Shown here: piece by piece, positions 48,897 through 58,490 of the stretch
How positions within the stretch are numbered: the stretch's first letter is position 1
How the letters are laid out: each line of letters begins with the position of its first letter
Source of the DNA: Flavobacteriales bacterium
GTDB lineage: Bacteria; Bacteroidota; Bacteroidia; Flavobacteriales_D; Crocinitomicaceae
Length of the DNA stretch: 64,000 bases
Direction of reading: 5' to 3'
NCBI GenBank assembly: GCA_947454525.1
Contig: CANGJM010000003.1
Coordinates: 124,001-188,000 of the forward strand
Program-made: the position numbers and the translations under genes
The notes under the pieces: model-generated
Databases searched by the model: none
The model's input: only the letters and a program-made list of their open reading frames with translations
Told to the model about the DNA's origin: nothing

Positions 48897-50552
48897 ATGA
48901 CCCATTTAATTCGTTTTTCGAGTATCGCATTGATTTTAATGACGACCTCGTGCACCGCTATTTTCATTCCGAAAAAACAAAATGTACAGTTTAATACAGA
49001 TAATGACTCCACTGAAGTTGTTATTGATGGAGAAAACATTGGTAAAGGAAAATCATTTGAATACAAAATTCAAAAAAGAGGCTTGCAACAAGTCGTAGTG
49101 ACAACACCAGGGTACAAAGATGAGCACGTGATGTTGCGTCCTTTCCGTCGTTCTCCTGCATTCTATCCGCTTGCAATTTTGGATTTACCCCTTATGGTAA
49201 TGGGTTATGGACAAATTTTAATTCATTTAGAAACATCCCTAGATTACCCGAAAGAAATTAATTTGAGCAATCAAATTTTATATGATAAACGAGATAGCTT
49301 ACAGCGATACATCAAGGTAAATGCCATCAAAGTTGACATCAAAGACCAAACGAAAGATATTAAGGTTTATTATGTTGATGATCAAGAAGATATCGACGCT
49401 AAACTCTACGAAGAAATTGAACTTCGTAAGAAAAATGATGAAGAAGCACTAAGGAAAGAACAAGAGCGCCTTGAGAAACTAAATAAAAAGAAAAAAAATC
49501 AAGTTACATCTTCGTCCTCATTAAATCAGAAAAAAGACGGAAAAAGCATCTTTACTGACGACACTCGTTTCTCGGAAGACCTATTTAACATCTTGTTAGA
49601 AAGTGGTTACGTGGACACCATAAACCGTATTTTTCAAGATGACAACAATACCATGGTTGTTCAGGCAAAAATTCAGAAGATTGATGAGTTCATCATTTAC
49701 GAGGGAACAAATAATTATCGAAAACTCGGATTAGGGATTTCATGGTACTTATTGAACATGTATGACGAAATCATTGATTCAACAACAGTCTATAATTTTT
49801 CTGATCCATTTGTAACAAGAGGTTATTCGTCACCAGACTACGTTGAAATGGTGGGCGATGCCATCGCCAGAAGTTTCCATGAATTACGCAAAACAGATTT
49901 ATTTAAAAATAACATTGGCATTCAAACGGACTTTACTTCAAAAGAGACTCCATTGGCTCTTATTAAACCAAAATCCATTGTGAAAGAACTATCAGACGCA
50001 AGTTTGGCAAGTGTCATCATTAAACGTAAAGATGGTGGGCACGGATCTGGATTCGCTATTACACAAGATGGTTACATCCTAACTAATTACCACGTGATTT
50101 CTGGGGAATTAGAAAGTAAACAAGCAGAATTCAAAGTGCTTTTAGCGAATGGATTATCTCTTGATGCAAAAATCGTACGTTTCAACAGAGCCCGTGATAT
50201 TGCCTTGTTGAAAGTTGAATACAACTTCGAAAAAGCTTTCCTTTTAACATCGGAAAAGACCTTCAAGAATTTATCAGAAGTGTATACCATTGGTGCACCA
50301 AAATCAGTTGAATTAGGTCAATCAGTAAGTATTGGTTTGATTTCAAATGAACGAAACTCAAACAATAACAATGTACTTCAACTGAGCATGAGTTTGAATG
50401 GTGGAAATAGTGGTGGACCTTTATTCGACAAAACTGGAGTCCTTCACGGTGTCATTCAAGCAAAATTAGTTGGGAAGGATACAGAAGGTGTTGGTTTTGC
50501 GATTCCAGGATACTTGATTCCGGAATATTTGAAAATTTCTTACTCAAAATAG
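48897..50552 (+). CDS. Lipoprotein with PEGA-like N-terminus, coiled region and C-terminal trypsin-like (S1C) serine protease domain
   Basis: Lipobox LMTTSC; VVIDGENIGKGKSFEYKIQKRGLQQVVVTTPGY; GSGFAITQDGYILTNYHVI (His), RDIALLKVE (Asp), GGNSGGPLFD (Ser). Confidence 0.88.
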   Translation: MTHLIRFSSIALILMTTSCTAIFIPKKQNVQFNTDNDSTEVVIDGENIGKGKSFEYKIQKRGLQQVVVTTPGYKDEHVMLRPFRRSPAFYPLAILDLPLMVMGYGQILIHLETSLDYPKEINLSNQILYDKRDSLQRYIKVNAIKVDIKDQTKDIKVYYVDDQEDIDAKLYEEIELRKKNDEEALRKEQERLEKLNKKKKNQVTSSSSLNQKKDGKSIFTDDTRFSEDLFNILLESGYVDTINRIFQDDNNTMVVQAKIQKIDEFIIYEGTNNYRKLGLGISWYLLNMYDEIIDSTTVYNFSDPFVTRGYSSPDYVEMVGDAIARSFHELRKTDLFKNNIGIQTDFTSKETPLALIKPKSIVKELSDASLASVIIKRKDGGHGSGFAITQDGYILTNYHVISGELESKQAEFKVLLANGLSLDAKIVRFNRARDIALLKVEYNFEKAFLLTSEKTFKNLSEVYTIGAPKSVELGQSVSIGLISNERNSNNNNVLQLSMSLNGGNSGGPLFDKTGVLHGVIQAKLVGKDTEGVGFAIPGYLIPEYLKISYSK

Positions 50553-50557
50553 TCCTT

Positions 50558-51208
50558 ATGAACACGTTAAAATTAAAGATATCCCTACTTACACTATGGA
50601 TGTCAATTTCACTTGTTTCCTTTGGACAAGATTACGGTAAATTTGGAATTCGCGTAGGAACGACGATGCCATCAGGCATATTGAATACCTTATTAACGAA
50701 AGGAGTTGGCTTGGGAATTCAAGCTAATTCTGATTATTTTTACCAAGTTCGTGGAAGATTTTCAGCTGACTTCCTTAAGTATACGCCATCCAACCTAGGA
50801 TACTCAACAACGATCTACAATAATGGAATGGTTGAAGCTGCAAGCCTCACATGTCGGAACTTTGCCACATTAGACGGAGCAATTGGACTAGATTACAAAA
50901 TACTTCCTGAGAGATTCCCATGGTTTTATTGTGGACCTGAAGTTTTAATTGGAATGGACTTAGCTAGTTTCACCTATTCCAATTCCAATCCAATTATTTT
51001 AGTAGAAAAAAGCGGAGAGTCCTTTCTTCATACTGCATTTAAACTAAACTTCGGATTTGAAAAATCCTTTGGTCCACTAAATATTTTTGGTGAATATTCG
51101 CTCATGCGTATGAGGTCTCAAATTTATGATACCGAAAATACATACCAATCTGATCAACCTATGTTTACCTATTTAAGTCACAGATTTACGGTAGGCATCA
51201 AGTTTTAA
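50558..51208 (+). CDS. Secreted outer-membrane beta-barrel-like protein, paralog A
   Basis: Signal peptide; YFYQVRGRFSADFLKYTPS; amphipathic strands ending SHRFTVGIKF. Confidence 0.7.
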   Translation: MNTLKLKISLLTLWMSISLVSFGQDYGKFGIRVGTTMPSGILNTLLTKGVGLGIQANSDYFYQVRGRFSADFLKYTPSNLGYSTTIYNNGMVEAASLTCRNFATLDGAIGLDYKILPERFPWFYCGPEVLIGMDLASFTYSNSNPIILVEKSGESFLHTAFKLNFGFEKSFGPLNIFGEYSLMRMRSQIYDTENTYQSDQPMFTYLSHRFTVGIKF

Positions 51209-51265
51209 TATGCCGTATTTCGTGTTTCGTAAAATCATCCTTTATCATACATCAACCTATTGAAC

Positions 51266-51916
51266 ATGCAATTTTCCACAAAAATGATTCGAAACCTCCT
51301 TCTTTTTTGTCTTCTGGGCACCCAGGCCTTTGCACAGGACATTGGAACGGTGGGAATTAAAGCAGGCGTGTCCTTTCCAAATAACCTCGTAGGTAATTTA
51401 GTGAATCCAGGAAAAGGACTGGTTTTACAATTTAACTCAAAGTATTTTTACCAAGTTCGCGGTCGTTTTACCATCGCATATTACAAATATGCACCTAGTG
51501 ATTCTGTTCTGAATACCTTCTCCAATTACAATGGTACAATTGTGCCCGCTACACTGATTTTTAGTAAGTTCAATTCAATTGATCTAAGCATGGGGTTTGA
51601 TTACAATCCCTTTCGAAAACTTCCAGAATTGTATTTTGGACCAGAATTGTTTGCCGGATTAGACATGACCAGCTATACAAGTAAAGTATATGATTCTTTC
51701 TTTGATCCAATAATCATTGGAGACTCCCGACCTTTTGGTCATGGGGGCATTAAGTTAAATGTCGGTTTTGAAAAACCGTTTGGTAAAATTACTTTGTTTA
51801 CAGAATATTCGATTGCGAAAAATTATTCTGAAAATTACAACGCTGCTTATTCTAGCAGCATATTAAATATCATTTCAGCGACTTACCATCAATTTGGACT
51901 TGGTATTCGTTTTTAA
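51266..51916 (+). CDS. Secreted outer-membrane beta-barrel-like protein, paralog B
   Basis: YFYQVRGRFTIAYYKYAPS and FGPEL/GFEKPFG..FTEYS shared with paralog A; ends YHQFGLGIRF. Confidence 0.7.
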   Translation: MQFSTKMIRNLLLFCLLGTQAFAQDIGTVGIKAGVSFPNNLVGNLVNPGKGLVLQFNSKYFYQVRGRFTIAYYKYAPSDSVLNTFSNYNGTIVPATLIFSKFNSIDLSMGFDYNPFRKLPELYFGPELFAGLDMTSYTSKVYDSFFDPIIIGDSRPFGHGGIKLNVGFEKPFGKITLFTEYSIAKNYSENYNAAYSSSILNIISATYHQFGLGIRF

Positions 51917-51927
51917 AACATCAAACT

Positions 51928-52698
51928 ATGAAATTTCTATTCTTCACACTGCCTTTGTTGTTTTTATTTTCATGTACTAAACAAGAGGATCCTATCATTT
52001 CTTTAACGGTGACCCAAAATTCATTTGGACAATTCGTATTAACAGCCAACTTGGAAAATATCAGCCCTTCCAAGTTAAGTGTGGTCGGTTTTTCCGCTGG
52101 AATGACACCAAATCATTTCATTCAAGAGAACCAAATAAAAACAGAGGAAATCACGAGTAATGAAGTTCAATTATCAATGAGTAGTGCCAATTTTGTCCCA
52201 GGACAAACGTATTATTTCAGTTGTTTCATTGGAACGAAATCCGGTAAGTTGATCCGAAGTGCTCCGATCACTTTTTCAGCAGAATTAACTGCTCCATGTA
52301 ACATCATGAACAACACCTATGTGGTAGATGCTTTTGGAAGTTCTGGGATCATCGAAAGTGGATCAACAAACAATGCAAGCTTAACTTCAACCTCTGGAGG
52401 TGGACTATATAAGCACTACACTGTTCAATTTGGATCGGCTATGTATAAATTCATTTTTAAAGGTAATCCTACAAGTCAAATTTATACAACGGTTAGTTCG
52501 ACCTCAAGCATGGGGTTAGGCCAAGTTTTCATTCAAAACACAAGTTCTGGTGCTGTCATGTATTCTGGACAAGATGTATATGTGACTGATAACAATGATG
52601 GAACCTTTACAATAACGAAATGTCCATACTTAAACTATGACACCTATTACTTCCCAACCGACGTTTTGGTTTCCTTTAACGTAACGGGTAATTATTAG
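51928..52698 (+). CDS. Hypothetical lipoprotein
   Basis: Lipobox LLFLFSCTKQED; strand-rich. Confidence 0.7.
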   Translation: MKFLFFTLPLLFLFSCTKQEDPIISLTVTQNSFGQFVLTANLENISPSKLSVVGFSAGMTPNHFIQENQIKTEEITSNEVQLSMSSANFVPGQTYYFSCFIGTKSGKLIRSAPITFSAELTAPCNIMNNTYVVDAFGSSGIIESGSTNNASLTSTSGGGLYKHYTVQFGSAMYKFIFKGNPTSQIYTTVSSTSSMGLGQVFIQNTSSGAVMYSGQDVYVTDNNDGTFTITKCPYLNYDTYYFPTDVLVSFNVTGNY

Positions 52699-52882
52699 TC
52701 CCGATGAATGAATCATTGAAAGCCAAGTTCACACTTGGCTTTTTTATTGAGAAAACTTCGAGATTCGAGCTATAGTTATCCGCAAAATCTGACTAATACA
52801 ATAACACGCATCTCTTCGTTTTTTACACTAAACTTTAATCATCATGCATTCCATATAAATAATATTTTAGGATTACTTTCCC

Positions 52883-52939
52883 TTTTTATACACTTTTTTC
52901 CGGATTTCTTTCCGTTTTTATATACTTTTTTACGGATTA
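52883..52939 (+). repeat. Imperfect two-copy direct repeat, 32-bp period
   Basis: TTTTTATACACTTTTTTCCGGATTT (52883) and TTTTTATATACTTTTTTACGGATTA (52915). Confidence 0.7.
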
Positions 52940-52963
52940 TATTTTTGTTTTATATGAATATAT

Positions 52964-52994
52964 TTGGATTTATATGCTTAAATAGCTATTTTTG
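52964..52994 (+). promoter_or_regulatory. Promoter of DUF4143 ATPase gene
   Basis: TTG-N20-TATTTTTG, 3 nt before ATG at 52998. Confidence 0.55.
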
Positions 52995-52997
52995 AAT

Positions 52998-54134
52998 ATG
53001 ATTTCTAGAATACTAGCGACTCGTTTACGGGAAAAGTTGTTTAAACAAAAGGCTATTATCTTACTTGGACCCAGGCAAGTTGGTAAAACTACCTTATTAA
53101 AAAACTTAGCATTTGACCCAAGTGATATACTCTGGATGAATGCCGATGAATTAGATATTCAGCAAATCTTCTCAGATGTGAGTTCCACAAGTATAAAAAT
53201 GCTTCTAGGGAAAAAGAAAATACTTGTTATCGATGAAGCTCAGAGAATAGAAAACATTGGGCTTAAACTCAAATTAACTACGGATAACTTAACCGACATA
53301 CAAGTCATTGCCACGGGCAGTTCATCCTTTGATTTGGCCAATCGCATCAATGAACCATTAACTGGCCGGAAATGGGAATACAATTTATTTCCATTCTCCT
53401 TTCAAGAATTAGTTCAACATCATGGGTTACTAGAGGAAAAGCGCTTAATCGCGCACCGATTGGTCTATGGATACTACCCAGAGGTGGTTACAAATCCCGG
53501 TGAAGAAGAAGAACGATTGAAATTAATCAGTCATAGTTATTTGTATAAAGATGTATTACTTTGGGAACGCATTCACAAATCCGACAAACTCGTTCGCTTA
53601 CTTCAGGCACTTGCCTTTCAAATAGGGTCACAGGTTTCCTATAACGAATTAGGAAGCATTTGCGGCATGGATGCGAAGACAGCTGAAAAGTACATTAACT
53701 TACTCGAGCAGGCCTTCGTTGTGTTCCGACTACCTTCCTTCAGTCGAAACCTGCGAAACGAGCTTAAAAGTAGTCGTAAGATCTATTTTTACGATAATGG
53801 CATTCGAAATGCAGTCATCAATAATTTCAATCCGGTTTCTTTGCGGAATGACATTGGATTCCTTTGGGAGAATTTCTTGGTTTCCGAAAGACAAAAATAC
53901 AATGCATATCAACAACTGAATAAAAATTCGTTTTTCTGGCGTACTGTGAATCAACAAGAACTTGATCTAATCGAAGAATTTAGCGGTCAAATTCATGCGT
54001 ACGAATTCAAATGGAATACTAAAAAAACGGTGAAATTGACAAAGACTTTTCAAAATGCTTATCCCGAGGCAAGCTTTAAAGTCATCACTCCGGAAAACAT
54101 TCATGAATTTCTCTTGCCGGAAAACTTCTTCTAA
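52998..54134 (+). CDS. ATP-binding protein, AAA_14/DUF4143 family
   Basis: AIILLGPRQVGKTTLLKNL Walker A, ILVIDEAQRIENIG Walker B, VIATGSSSFDLANRINEPLTGR, C-terminal FWRTVNQQELDLIEEFSGQIHAYEFKWN. Confidence 0.93.
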   Translation: MISRILATRLREKLFKQKAIILLGPRQVGKTTLLKNLAFDPSDILWMNADELDIQQIFSDVSSTSIKMLLGKKKILVIDEAQRIENIGLKLKLTTDNLTDIQVIATGSSSFDLANRINEPLTGRKWEYNLFPFSFQELVQHHGLLEEKRLIAHRLVYGYYPEVVTNPGEEEERLKLISHSYLYKDVLLWERIHKSDKLVRLLQALAFQIGSQVSYNELGSICGMDAKTAEKYINLLEQAFVVFRLPSFSRNLRNELKSSRKIYFYDNGIRNAVINNFNPVSLRNDIGFLWENFLVSERQKYNAYQQLNKNSFFWRTVNQQELDLIEEFSGQIHAYEFKWNTKKTVKLTKTFQNAYPEASFKVITPENIHEFLLPENFF

Positions 54135-54209
54135 CTGGAAGCTTTTTGTGTTCGTTGAGCCATCCATACCAATGACTCATTCTTTACCACTATGCTTTTT
54201 ATAAGGCGT

Positions 54210-54240
54210 AAAAAAAGCCGTCCAAATTGTACGGCTTTTC
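54210..54240. terminator. Intrinsic terminator between convergent DUF4143 and secDF genes
   Basis: AAAAGCCGT / ACGGCTTTT 9-bp stem with A/T flanks. Confidence 0.85.
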
Positions 54241-54257
54241 AACTATTGACTAAAAGC

Positions 54258-57239
54258 TTACGCTTTCAATTTCTTAGAGAAGTCAATCAAGATTGGTGTT
54301 GCTACACAAAGTGAAGAGTATGTACCAATAACAACTCCTACAAGCATTGCAAACAAGAATCCTTTGATTGCTGGTCCACCGAAAATGAACATGATCAAAA
54401 CAACCACAAACAAGATCATGGATGTGTTGAAGGTACGACTCAACGTTTTGTTTAATGAACGATTGATGATGTCATGTTGACTTTCTGAATCTGAGCTCTT
54501 ACGTAAGTTCTCACGAATACGGTCAAATACAATCACGGTATCATTCATCGAGTAACCGATAACCGTTAAGATCGCGGCTATGAAGGCCTGATTCACATCT
54601 AAACTGAATGGTAAGTAACCATGAAGTAAAGAGAAGATGGAAATAACGAAGAATGCATCATGCGCCAATCCAACAATTGCGCCGATGGAATACTGCCAGT
54701 GACCGAAACGCAACAAGATGTATGCGAAGATCGCCAACATCGCCAAAGACAAAGCAATTGCTGATGAAGACCATAATTCACTTGATACCGAAGCAGAAAT
54801 AAAGCGTTGACCAGTAATTTTGTGGCTGCCTAATTTTGCATCACACGCATTCAATCCTTGTGTCAACTTTGTTTTCACTTCTTCCATTGCTCCTTCTTTT
54901 TTCAAAAGGTAGTTTGTTACGATATCCACGTTGTAGTCGTTAGATTTCGTTTTCAAGTCAATAGATGCGATTTCGTTGTTTTCAATAAGCACTTTCTCCA
55001 AGTTCGTACGGATGTACTCGATATCCGCTTTTTCTTGGAATTTCACTGAGAAGGTATATCCACCTGTAAACTCAACACTTTGTTTTAATCCACGGCTGAA
55101 CAATCCAATCATACCGATAATCGTTACCGAAATTGAGAAGATGTAGAAGTACTTACGATTTCCAACCCAGTTAAAGTTAAAGTTTTGGAAAAGTCCTTTC
55201 GAGTAAGTTGTATTGAAAGAAACTGACTTCCCTTTCGATAACCATGTATTGATGATTAACTCACCAATGATAATCGCAGAGAACAACGATGTGAAGATAC
55301 CGATGATCAATGTTGTTGCGAAAGATTCAATCTCACCTGTTCCAAAGATTTTCAAAATTAAGGCAACTAAGAAGTGAGTTACGTTCGCATCGATGATTGA
55401 AGGCAAGGCTTTTCTAAATCCTACACCAATCGCTGATGTTAAGTCGAGTCCAGCAGCTTGTTCTTCACGAACACGTTCAAAGATCAAGATATTCGCATCG
55501 ACCGCTGTACCAATCGTTAAAACGATACCTGCGATACCTGCCAATGTCAATACCGCTCCGAAGGAAGCCAAACATCCGAAAATTAATACAACGTTCACCG
55601 TTAAGGCGATGTTCGCTGCTAAACCTGCTTTTCCGTAGTAGAAATACATGTAAATCAATACCGCTAAGAACGCTACTGCAAAGGAGATTAATCCAGCTTG
55701 GGAGTTCTCCGCTCCGATTGTTGGACCAACTTTTTGTAATTCTTTGATCACACATGGTGCAGGTAAAGCTCCACCATTCAATAATCCAGCTAAGTCTTCT
55801 GCCTCTTGGAAAGTAAAGCTTCCTGAAATTTGTGTTCTTCCTGTAGTAATTGGATTGATTACACGTGGTGCACTGTAAACAACACTATCCATGGAAATCG
55901 CAATGATACGATCTTTGTTTTCTGTTGTCATTCTACCCCACTCGTCTGATCCTTCAGCTGTCATTTCCAAATCAACAGTGATTTTTCCATCTTGAGAATC
56001 GTATCCAGTTGAAGCTTTAGATATGTGAGAGCCGTTTACGCGTGCTTTTCCTCCTTCAGGAATACGACAAGCATATAAGAAGTAAGCCGTTTTTTTCGAT
56101 TTATCGTCTACATTCTCTGGTTCAGCTGACCACATGAATTGAACGTCTTCAGGGAATGCACGTTGTACATCACGACGACGTAAAATCTGATCAACTTTTA
56201 CTTTATCCGCCAATTCAGTATATCCCATTGCGAATCCACCTACAGGCTTAACCAAGTCTGCCAATGATTTCGTTTTGTTATTCATATTTTTCAAAGAAAG
56301 TCCAGCATCTGGTTTGCTTTCTGCAATTGTTGTGTCTTTCGCCAATGTGTCATTCACTACCTCAGCTACTTCTTCTACTTCTTTCTGCGTGGACAAACGA
56401 CTTGCGTCCTGCCATTGAATTTGAAGTTGGTCCGGCATGTACGTTTCGAAAAACTCCAAGTTTGCCGTTGATTGAATTTTCTTAGCTACGGTGTTTTCAT
56501 CTTGTACTCCTGGAAGTTCGATGTACAATCTATTCGTAGACAAGTCACGTTGAATGTTTGGTTGCGCTACACCGAATTGGTTGATACGACGGCTAATGAT
56601 TTGCTCAACACCGTCCATAGACGAAGCAATCAACTTACGGAAGTATGATTCGATATCGCTATCAGAAGACTTAATTCCAAGTCCATCTGCTTTGATGATG
56701 TAGTTTAATGGAAGTCCTTTATTGATTTTTTGATAAGACGCAATAAAAATATCCAAGAAGTCTCCACCGTTGCGGCTGTAAGATGCCATTGCTGCATCAA
56801 ATGGCTTTCTGAATTTTAAGTCTTTTTGATTTTTTACATGAGAACGAATCAAGTCTGGGTAAGAAATCTCCATCGTTACACTCATCCCTCCGACAAGGTC
56901 CAAACCAAATGCCAAGGACAATTTTTTCACTTCAGAGAACGTTGCTCCCAAAACTGGATACACTGGCTTCTCTGCTTTTGAACGAAGAATCTCATTGATG
57001 TATGCAGATTTTGCTAACTCAGCACCTTCTGGAGAGAAGATATCTACTTTTGTATTGTTCGGAAGTAGTACAGAATCACCTGTTACTTTAGCTTCTCTTT
57101 TTAATTGCTCAACTTTGAGCACGGCTTCTTTTTCCGCTTTGCGTTCCACGCCACTTGCTACACTAGTAAAGGAAAGCTGGTAGACACACACAGCAGTCAA
57201 TAAAATTGTCAGAAACCAAAAAAATCCTTTTAAACGCAT
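54258..57239 (-). CDS. secDF: Fused protein translocase subunit SecDF
   Basis: SecD half (FGLDLVGGMSVTMEI, GTAVDANILIFERVREE) and SecF half (GYSMNDTVIVFDRIRENLRK); start trimmed to MRLKGFFWFL. Confidence 0.97.
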   Translation of the reverse strand: MRLKGFFWFLTILLTAVCVYQLSFTSVASGVERKAEKEAVLKVEQLKREAKVTGDSVLLPNNTKVDIFSPEGAELAKSAYINEILRSKAEKPVYPVLGATFSEVKKLSLAFGLDLVGGMSVTMEISYPDLIRSHVKNQKDLKFRKPFDAAMASYSRNGGDFLDIFIASYQKINKGLPLNYIIKADGLGIKSSDSDIESYFRKLIASSMDGVEQIISRRINQFGVAQPNIQRDLSTNRLYIELPGVQDENTVAKKIQSTANLEFFETYMPDQLQIQWQDASRLSTQKEVEEVAEVVNDTLAKDTTIAESKPDAGLSLKNMNNKTKSLADLVKPVGGFAMGYTELADKVKVDQILRRRDVQRAFPEDVQFMWSAEPENVDDKSKKTAYFLYACRIPEGGKARVNGSHISKASTGYDSQDGKITVDLEMTAEGSDEWGRMTTENKDRIIAISMDSVVYSAPRVINPITTGRTQISGSFTFQEAEDLAGLLNGGALPAPCVIKELQKVGPTIGAENSQAGLISFAVAFLAVLIYMYFYYGKAGLAANIALTVNVVLIFGCLASFGAVLTLAGIAGIVLTIGTAVDANILIFERVREEQAAGLDLTSAIGVGFRKALPSIIDANVTHFLVALILKIFGTGEIESFATTLIIGIFTSLFSAIIIGELIINTWLSKGKSVSFNTTYSKGLFQNFNFNWVGNRKYFYIFSISVTIIGMIGLFSRGLKQSVEFTGGYTFSVKFQEKADIEYIRTNLEKVLIENNEIASIDLKTKSNDYNVDIVTNYLLKKEGAMEEVKTKLTQGLNACDAKLGSHKITGQRFISASVSSELWSSSAIALSLAMLAIFAYILLRFGHWQYSIGAIVGLAHDAFFVISIFSLLHGYLPFSLDVNQAFIAAILTVIGYSMNDTVIVFDRIRENLRKSSDSESQHDIINRSLNKTLSRTFNTSMILFVVVLIMFIFGGPAIKGFLFAMLVGVVIGTYSSLCVATPILIDFSKKLKA

Positions 57240-57271
57240 GTTAATTCGTATTTGAAATTTATTTAAGGTTG

Positions 57272-57302
57272 CAAATATAGAATTTAGTATCCTGAAAGTC
57301 AA
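57272..57302 (-). promoter_or_regulatory. secDF promoter
   Basis: On minus strand TTG-N20-TATATTTG. Confidence 0.65.
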
Positions 57303-57339
57303 ATAAAAGTTCGCCTTTCCTGAACAATCGATGAGATAA

Positions 57340-58485
57340 TCAGTTTGATTGTTTGGATTGCTGAATCATGTCAGCGAATTCGAGCACTGATTCTGCGAAT
57401 TCATCCCACTCATTTTCGTTCTTTTCACCTTGCTTTTGGAGGTTTTTCGACACGTTTTCCATTCGATTTTCCGCGAAGAGCGAGGTGATTTGTACAGCGA
57501 GCGCTTCGGGACACATGTCTTGAATGATGAAGCCATTTTCGTTTTCAGCAATCTCTTCGCTTAAACCACCAACTTGACTTACTAAAACAGGAAGTTGAAA
57601 GACATCACACATAGCCTTAATTCCTGATTGCGTGGCTGTTCGATAGGGCAGGACACAAAGGTCGGAAGCACTGAAATAGAATTGAACTTGCTCGGATGGA
57701 ATAAACTGATTGAAAAAATAAATCTGTTTGTTTTTGGATTGTTGTATCAATGCATCATATGTATTTCTATCTCCATATACCTCTCCTGCAATCAGCAATT
57801 GAAAGGAATCGTCCAACGCTGAGAACGCTTCTAACAAGATGTCCAAGCCCTTGTAATCTCGTATTAATCCAAAAAACAACACGGTTTTTTTACTTGGATG
57901 GATGCCAATTTCCTGACGAGCTTGATCCTTGTCGACTTTTTTTCCAAATTGTTGGTAACTCGGATGCTTCAAAACACAGGTTAAGGCCTTTGGTTTTTGC
58001 GCCATAACAGCTTGTTTGACTGACTCAGAAAGAACAACAAATCCATCATATTTATTCAGGAAATAACGATTGAATGCGTCGTCAAAAAAACGTTTTTCGT
58101 GTGGGACTAAATTATGAATCAAGGCAATTTTCACTGTTTTCTTGGGTAAAAACTGTGCCCAAAACCCCATCATCGGCCCAAAAAAGCTCATCCAATAACT
58201 GGTGATAAACACGTTTCCTTTTGACTTCCTCAAGCGAAAAAGCGAACTTATATAAGTCCACGGACGAAATGTTGAAACAATTCTAGGGAACTGAAAAACA
58301 GGTTGACTATCCTCAAATTGAGATTGACCTGGAAAAAGAAAATTGGGGTATTGTTGACGAAAAGTAAAAGACTCAATCTCCCGAATCTTTGCCAATGCCT
58401 TTCGTAATTGGTCACTAAATTGAGCAATTCCACCACGAAAGGGTGGTAAAGCGGAGAAAAAAGTAAGCTTTTCTTTGTTTCTCAC
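57340..58485 (-). CDS. Glycosyltransferase family 4-like
   Basis: PPFRGGIAQFSDQLRKAL, VLFFGLIRDYKGLDILLEAF, VLPYRTATQSGI. Confidence 0.9.
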   Translation of the reverse strand: MRNKEKLTFFSALPPFRGGIAQFSDQLRKALAKIREIESFTFRQQYPNFLFPGQSQFEDSQPVFQFPRIVSTFRPWTYISSLFRLRKSKGNVFITSYWMSFFGPMMGFWAQFLPKKTVKIALIHNLVPHEKRFFDDAFNRYFLNKYDGFVVLSESVKQAVMAQKPKALTCVLKHPSYQQFGKKVDKDQARQEIGIHPSKKTVLFFGLIRDYKGLDILLEAFSALDDSFQLLIAGEVYGDRNTYDALIQQSKNKQIYFFNQFIPSEQVQFYFSASDLCVLPYRTATQSGIKAMCDVFQLPVLVSQVGGLSEEIAENENGFIIQDMCPEALAVQITSLFAENRMENVSKNLQKQGEKNENEWDEFAESVLEFADMIQQSKQSN

Positions 58486-58490
58486 GGTTC

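Noticed and set aside
52883-52939. Possible CRISPR-like repeats
   Set aside because: Only two diverged copies with a ~7-nt gap and low-complexity T runs; no spacers or cas genes
52735-52995. 86-aa plus-strand ORF in the AT-rich spacer
   Set aside because: F/L/I-rich translation of T-rich DNA, overlaps promoter elements, no support as a gene
54258-57239. Fused SecDF as unusual
   Set aside because: Fused SecDF is standard in this phylum
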